Positions 14,967-18,405 of a stretch of 18,405 nucleotides of DNA are shown piece by piece. Location: the NCBI GenBank assembly GCA_900752445.1, contig CAADVN010000195.1, positions 1 through 18,405 on the forward strand, given 5' to 3'. The translations under genes and the position numbers were made by a program. The DNA comes from an uncultured Oscillospiraceae bacterium (GTDB taxonomy: Bacteria > Bacillota > Clostridia > Oscillospirales > Oscillospiraceae). The notes below the pieces were generated by a model, which was given only the letters and a program-made list of their open reading frames with translations, was not told the DNA's origin and made no database searches. How positions within the stretch are numbered: the stretch's first letter is position 1; every line of letters starts with the position of its first letter.

Positions 14967-16502
14967 TCAGTCGTCCGCGCCGCCGAGGGCCTCGAGCTTC
15001 GAGACGGGCGTCGGGCGGTTGTCGCCGTGCTTCACGAAGAGCATCGTCACAAAGGCCAGCAGCACGCAGACGCTGCCGTAGGGGAAGAGCACCGTGAGCG
15101 CCAGCCTGTCCATGAGGAAGCCCGAGAAGATGGGCGTAATGGTCTGCGCGGCCATGCTGGCCGTGTAGTAGAAGCCCGTGTAGCGGCCCACGTCGCCGCC
15201 GCGCGATAGCTCGACGACCATGGGGTAGCTGTTGACGTTTATCGTCGCCCAGCCCACGCCGGCCATGGCGAAGAGGATGTTCATGACGAGCGGAGAGCTG
15301 CCCGCGCGGATAAAGGAGCCGAGCAGGAAGGCCCCGCCCAGGATGACGATGCCGGCGAGGATGGTCTTCTTCCGGCCTATCTTCGAGGCGACCGCGCCGA
15401 CCGGTATGTAGGAGACGATGGCCGCGCCCGTGGCTATGGTCAGCGTTGCGTTGTAGTCGAGGTCGAGCACGCTCGAGGCGTAGACCGCGTACTTGCTGGT
15501 CACGGCGTTGTAGCCGAAGAACCAGAGCACCACCGAGGCGAGAATTAGCAGCAGGCTCTTGCGCTCCGCCTTCGAGAGCCTGCGGTCGCCGGACGCGTCG
15601 TCGGACTCCTCGGTGTCGATACCGTACCTTGCGCTCTCCTCATGCATCTCGCGCACGAGCTCGGGCTCCTTGACGCGCCAGAGGAAGATGAGCAGCGAGC
15701 CCAGCATGAGCCCGGAGATGACGGCGAAGAACACGGTGTAGCTCATGAGCGCGTTCTCGGCCTTGCCTGTGCCGAAGACCATGCCCAGGATGAGCACGAT
15801 GATGCCGCCCGCCGCGCCCATGAGGTTTATGACGGCGTTGGCCTTGCTCCTGAGCGGTTTGATGGTCACGTCCGGCATGAGCGCCACAGCGGGGCTTCGG
15901 AAGGTGGCCATGCTCAGCAGCACCAGCAGCAGTATGCTGATGAACAGGATGAGCGGGGCGCGGTGCTCGGCGCTCATCTGGGCGGCGTAGGCCTGGCGCG
16001 CGGGCACGACGTAATTGGTGTAATCCGGGTCGGTGGAGCCGTCCTCCTCCGTCATGCCGATGGAGGTGAACTCCTCCTTCGTGAACTTCTCCTGTACGAC
16101 AAAGACCTCACCGTCGGGCGTCGTGGCCGTGAGCCCGGCGTCGTAGAGCGTCTCCTGCGCCGTCGGGTTGTCCACAGCGACGGGCGCGAGGTACTTTATC
16201 TGCATGTCGTCCGCGAAGGAGAGCGCCACAAAGAGCACGGCGGCAGCCACGGTGCCGAAGATTATAAAGGGCGTCCTGCGCCCGCGCTTACTCTTGCACT
16301 TGTCCGAGATGGTGCCGAAGAGCGGCAGCAGGAAGAGCGCAAGCACGTTGTCCGCCGCCATGATGACGCCCGAGAGCGTCTGCGACATGCCGAATTTATC
16401 CGTCAGTATCTTGGGAATAATGGTGTCGTAGGCCTGCCAGAAGGCGCAGATAAGGAAAAAGGCAAAGCCGACGAAGATGGTGCGCTTGTAGTTTAGCTTC
16501 AT
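14967..16502 (-). CDS. MFS transporter of the SLC45/GPH-like branch
   Basis: Twelve-helix carrier of 511 residues. The first helix region holds AFWQAYDTIIPKIL (20-33). The loop 2-3 signature is GTISDKCKSKRGRRTPFI (63-80), typical of sugar carriers of the SLC45/GPH type. The second half has a loop ASKIGRKKT (372-380) and GWATINVNSYPMVVEL, typical of the family's helix-10 region. A large polar insert (about 99-183) lies between helices 3 and 4 and should face outside; a charged central loop lies at about 277-316. A sugar or glycoside is the likely cargo, but this is inference. GGAGGG precedes the ATG. It is the first gene of a two-gene operon and is divergent from the phosphodiesterase gene. 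Confidence 0.9.
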   Translation of the reverse strand: MKLNYKRTIFVGFAFFLICAFWQAYDTIIPKILTDKFGMSQTLSGVIMAADNVLALFLLPLFGTISDKCKSKRGRRTPFIIFGTVAAAVLFVALSFADDMQIKYLAPVAVDNPTAQETLYDAGLTATTPDGEVFVVQEKFTKEEFTSIGMTEEDGSTDPDYTNYVVPARQAYAAQMSAEHRAPLILFISILLLVLLSMATFRSPAVALMPDVTIKPLRSKANAVINLMGAAGGIIVLILGMVFGTGKAENALMSYTVFFAVISGLMLGSLLIFLWRVKEPELVREMHEESARYGIDTEESDDASGDRRLSKAERKSLLLILASVVLWFFGYNAVTSKYAVYASSVLDLDYNATLTIATGAAIVSYIPVGAVASKIGRKKTILAGIVILGGAFLLGSFIRAGSSPLVMNILFAMAGVGWATINVNSYPMVVELSRGGDVGRYTGFYYTASMAAQTITPIFSGFLMDRLALTVLFPYGSVCVLLAFVTMLFVKHGDNRPTPVSKLEALGGADD

Positions 16503-16534
16503 GCTTACCCTCCCACATCTCCATTGGTACGTCC

Positions 16535-16563
16535 AGTGTAAACTATATCGCCCTCCAATTCAA
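16535..16563 (-). promoter_or_regulatory. Likely sigma-A promoter of the MFS operon
   Basis: On the minus strand the -35 is TTGAAT (16563-16558), the spacer is 17 bases and the -10 is TACACT (16540-16535). It stands back to back with the promoter of the phosphodiesterase gene, with -35 boxes only seven bases apart, so a regulator could act on both. Confidence 0.55.
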
Positions 16564-16570
16564 CATTTAT

Positions 16571-16599
16571 TTGACGCCCGGGCGTGGGCGTTGTAAAAT
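16571..16599 (+). promoter_or_regulatory. Sigma-A promoter of the phosphodiesterase gene
   Basis: The -35 is TTGACG (16571-16576), the spacer is 17 bases and the -10 is TAAAAT (16594-16599). The leader is about 15 bases and carries AGGAGGTG, a near-perfect ribosome site five bases before the ATG at 16622. Confidence 0.85.
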
Positions 16600-16621
16600 A
16601 GATATAACAGGAGGTGCCGGT

Positions 16622-17461
16622 ATGAAAAACGACACTAAAGCACGGAAAGTATTGCTGTATACGGGTGCGGGCGCCGCGGCGCTTGCTGGCATCTGTGCAT
16701 ATATGATAGCGCCGGGCCGGCGCGACAGGGAGCAGCGCGCGCCCTTCATGGGCCGCAATTACGCGCACCGGGGCCTGCACAGGATAGATAAGAGCGTGCC
16801 GGAGAACTCCATCCCGGCCTTTGAGGCTGCGGCGCGGATAGGCTACGGCGTGGAGCTGGACCTGCATTTGACGCGGGACGGCGAGGTGGTGGTGTTCCAC
16901 GACGACGACCTGAAGCGCCTGTGCGGCGCGGACGTGCGCGTGGAGGAGCTGACGCTGGAGGAATTGAGGGCGTACAGGCTCTGCGGCACGCAGTACGGGA
17001 TACCGACGTTCAAAGAGGTGCTGGCGGCGATAGACGGGCGCTGTCCGATGATAGTGGAGCTGAAGCAGACCTCCCGGCGCAGGGAACTGTGCCGCAAGAG
17101 CTACGAGCTGCTGCGGGAGTATAAGGGCCGCTGGTGCATGGAGAGCTTCGACCCGAGGATGGTGCTGTGGTACAGGGTACACGCGCCGGAGGCGCTGCGC
17201 GGGCAGCTCTCGACGCGTATGTCGGAGCTGAGGAAGTCCACGGGCCCGGTGCAGGCGTTCATTTTGAGCCGGCTGTTTCTGAATTTCCTGACGCGGCCGC
17301 ATTTCATAGCCTACGAGATAGGCCGCAAGCCTCTGACGGTAAAGCTCTGCGAGTTCATGGGCGCGATGAAGGTCGCCTGGACGTCCCGCGAGTGGAAGAC
17401 GGAGGAAAAAAACGACGCAGTCATCTTCCAGTTTTACCGCCCGAGGGTGAAGTACAAATAG
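16622..17461 (+). CDS. Membrane-anchored glycerophosphodiester phosphodiesterase (GDPD family)
   Basis: Protein of 279 residues. It hydrolyses glycerophosphodiesters, giving glycerol 3-phosphate and an alcohol, or cleaves related polymers such as teichoic-acid parts. An N-terminal hydrophobic helix (10-30) likely anchors it with the enzyme outside. Catalytic GDPD blocks are complete: AHRG (48-51), PENSIPAF (60-67), GVELDLHLTRDG (76-87), VFHD (91-94), VELK (145-148) and ESFDP (174-178). The C-terminal AWT (252-254) matches the family's closing turn. I use the ATG at 16622 with the AGGAGGTG site. The longer frame from 16571 starts inside the promoter. It is transcribed alone; the next gene has its own promoter. 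A role in lipid or teichoic-acid turnover is inference. Confidence 0.93.
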   Translation: MKNDTKARKVLLYTGAGAAALAGICAYMIAPGRRDREQRAPFMGRNYAHRGLHRIDKSVPENSIPAFEAAARIGYGVELDLHLTRDGEVVVFHDDDLKRLCGADVRVEELTLEELRAYRLCGTQYGIPTFKEVLAAIDGRCPMIVELKQTSRRRELCRKSYELLREYKGRWCMESFDPRMVLWYRVHAPEALRGQLSTRMSELRKSTGPVQAFILSRLFLNFLTRPHFIAYEIGRKPLTVKLCEFMGAMKVAWTSREWKTEEKNDAVIFQFYRPRVKYK

Positions 17462-17465
17462 GCGG

Positions 17466-17506
17466 TTTGCGCAAAACTTGACAAGGGCAGCGTCTGATGT
17501 TACATT
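17466..17506 (+). promoter_or_regulatory. Sigma-A promoter of the small membrane protein, with an upstream palindrome
   Basis: The -35 is a perfect TTGACA (17478-17483), the spacer is 17 bases and the -10 is TACATT (17501-17506). A perfect ten-base palindrome TTTGCGCAAA (17466-17475) ends two bases before the -35 and could be a protein-binding site; this is only a suggestion. Confidence 0.75.
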
Positions 17507-17547
17507 GTTCCTGAAATGTCTCTGAAAACGCGGGAGGGGTGGACGGC

Positions 17548-17853
17548 ATGTACAATGAGAACGACAGAAGGAGCACTCAGCTGCCCGGGCAGAATGAGGC
17601 GGTCGTGAGCCTGATCCTGGGCATCATCGCGGTCGTGCTCTGGTTCTTCGGCTATTCGAGCATCGTCTCCGTCGTGCTGAGCGTCGTCGGACTCGTCTAC
17701 GCCTCCAAGTCAAAGCAGCTGGGCTATGACGGGCCCATGCGCACCGCCGGCTTCGTGCTCTCGCTTATCGGCCTCATCGGCGGGGCCCTGGTCTTCATCG
17801 CCTGCGTGGCCTGTATAGGTACCATAGGCGTCGCCAACCTGCTCAGATTCTGA
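17548..17853 (+). CDS. Small DUF4190-like membrane protein
   Basis: Protein of 101 residues. A polar N-terminus (1-19) is followed by two to three membrane segments (about 20-50 with a GIIAVVLWFFG core, and 66-98). The spacing LILGIIA...VVGLVYASKSK and then AGFVLSLIGLIGG is the pattern of DUF4190-type proteins, whose function is unknown. I choose the ATG at 17548: the GGGAGGGG ribosome site lies eight bases ahead. The frame also opens at GTG 17539, but that codon overlaps the ribosome site. It has its own promoter and a strong terminator, so it is a one-gene unit. Confidence 0.82.
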   Translation: MYNENDRRSTQLPGQNEAVVSLILGIIAVVLWFFGYSSIVSVVLSVVGLVYASKSKQLGYDGPMRTAGFVLSLIGLIGGALVFIACVACIGTIGVANLLRF

Positions 17854-17872
17854 GCACGGACCGCTATATCTT

Positions 17873-17909
17873 TCAGTGTAACGGACAGCTTCCGTTACAC
17901 TGATTTTTT
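17873..17909 (+). terminator. Strong rho-independent terminator directly before lgt
   Basis: Perfect 13-base stem TCAGTGTAACGGA (17873-17885) with TCCGTTACACTGA (17891-17903), five-base loop and six T (17904-17909). The lgt ribosome site AGGAG begins at 17911, one base after the T run. Confidence 0.93.
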
Positions 17910-17920
17910 AAGGAGCCGCA

Positions 17921-18405
17921 ATGCTGCCGTTCGTAAGCGTGATGGGCCATACCGTGCCGGTGTACGGGGCCCTCGGCATCCTGGGCTTCCTGCTGGGGAT
18001 GCTGTTTATACTTCTGGCCGCGCCGCGCTTCGGGCTGAAGCGTGACGACGCGGCTTATATCTATGTCTTCGCCGCCCTGGGCGGGCTGGCCGGCGCGAAG
18101 CTCCTCTATATCCTCACGGCGCTGCCAGAGTTGGCGGAGCTCATACGCGCCGGGGCGGGCGCGCAGGAGCTCATGGGCTACGTCTCCGGCGGGCTGGTGT
18201 TCTTCGGCGGGGTCTTCGGCGCGCTGCCGGCGGCTTACCTGAGCGCGAGGGCGTACAGGGTGAAGCTCGCGGACTTTTTGCCCGTGCTCGTGCCCTGCAC
18301 CGCCGTGATCGGCTGCCTCGGGCGGGTGGGCTGCTTCTGTGCCGGCTGGTGCTCCGGCGGGGAGAGGCGGGCCCCGCCGCTATGTTCCAAGCCATGCGGG
18401 ACGCA
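17921..18405 (+). CDS. lgt: Prolipoprotein diacylglyceryl transferase-like protein (partial; possible frameshift)
   Basis: The first 161 codons of an Lgt-family membrane enzyme, which attaches diacylglycerol to the lipobox cysteine of prolipoproteins; the gene runs off the right edge. Membrane helices lie near 13-34, 46-68, 88-110 and 118-133. Lgt blocks are GLVFFGGVFG (91-100) and GRVGCFCAG (134-142). The start has AGGAG five bases ahead. After SGGE (145-148) the frame gives an unlikely Arg/Pro/Cys-rich string, whereas the +2 frame from 18364 gives EAGPAAMFQAMRDA, which fits the expected segment after the GCCYG-type motif. One missing or two extra bases near 18356-18366 (for example a doubled AG in ggggagagg) would explain it. 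It may be a sequencing error or a real break. A Trp in AGWC replaces the usual Cys. Confidence 0.8.
   Translation, partial: MLPFVSVMGHTVPVYGALGILGFLLGMLFILLAAPRFGLKRDDAAYIYVFAALGGLAGAKLLYILTALPELAELIRAGAGAQELMGYVSGGLVFFGGVFGALPAAYLSARAYRVKLADFLPVLVPCTAVIGCLGRVGCFCAGWCSGGERRAPPLCSKPCGT

Noticed and set aside
1..18405. CRISPR array, insertion sequence, prophage, toxin-antitoxin or defence island
   Set aside because: There are no regularly spaced direct repeats, no transposase, integrase or phage structural motifs, and no pair of small overlapping genes of toxin-antitoxin type.

Overview
The window looks like an ordinary chromosomal stretch of a GC-rich, Gram-positive, probably spore-forming anaerobe of the class Clostridia, most like the Oscillospirales. 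This placement is inferred. It rests on the S-layer-homology (SLH) C-terminus at the left edge, a PdaB-type polysaccharide deacetylase, the recD2-comFC-mreB neighbourhood, sigma-A promoters with 16-17 bp spacers and strong GGAGG ribosome sites. It also rests on a palindromic intergenic repeat of a kind I remember from gut Clostridia. Ile AUA and Arg AGG codons are frequent despite the high GC.

Left part (1-8.1 kb). The tail of an SLH surface protein (+) meets a leftward gene train head-on at back-to-back terminators. Read right to left, the leftward genes are uvrA (nucleotide excision repair, with its own promoter), a repeat-filled gap, a COG2426 small membrane protein, an unknown 110-residue membrane protein, recD2 (helicase), comFC (DNA-uptake/phosphoribosyltransferase-like) and an mreB/mbl paralogue (cell shape). 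The last four are tightly packed and probably one operon.

Middle (8.1-11.4 kb). A small exported protein with one surface-repeat domain is expressed from an unusually AT-rich, palindrome-rich promoter region divergent from uvrA. It ends at a bidirectional terminator shared with a PLP aminotransferase. Next comes a PdaB-like deacetylase whose stop codon overlaps that of a convergent low-molecular-weight tyrosine phosphatase.

Right part (11.4-18.4 kb). A KdpDE-like two-component pair is followed on the minus strand by an MFS transporter and the phosphatase. The kinase keeps the DUF4118 membrane domain but lacks the large N-terminal KdpD part, and no kdpFABC is in view. A second leftward operon encodes an SLC45/GPH-like MFS transporter and a small helical protein, and ends in a clear terminator. 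Divergent from it is a membrane-anchored glycerophosphodiester phosphodiesterase, then a small DUF4190-like membrane protein, a strong terminator and the start of an lgt-like gene. The lgt frame appears to break about 40 bases before the window ends.

I found no insertion sequence, prophage, CRISPR array, rRNA or credible tRNA, and no clearly new multi-gene system. No gap exceeds about 250 bases; the longest, 8044-8276, is the divergent promoter region described below. The points most worth a second look are the truncated KdpD-like kinase and its neighbours, the possible lgt frameshift, the repeat cluster at 5091-5209, and the palindromic promoter at 8161-8253.
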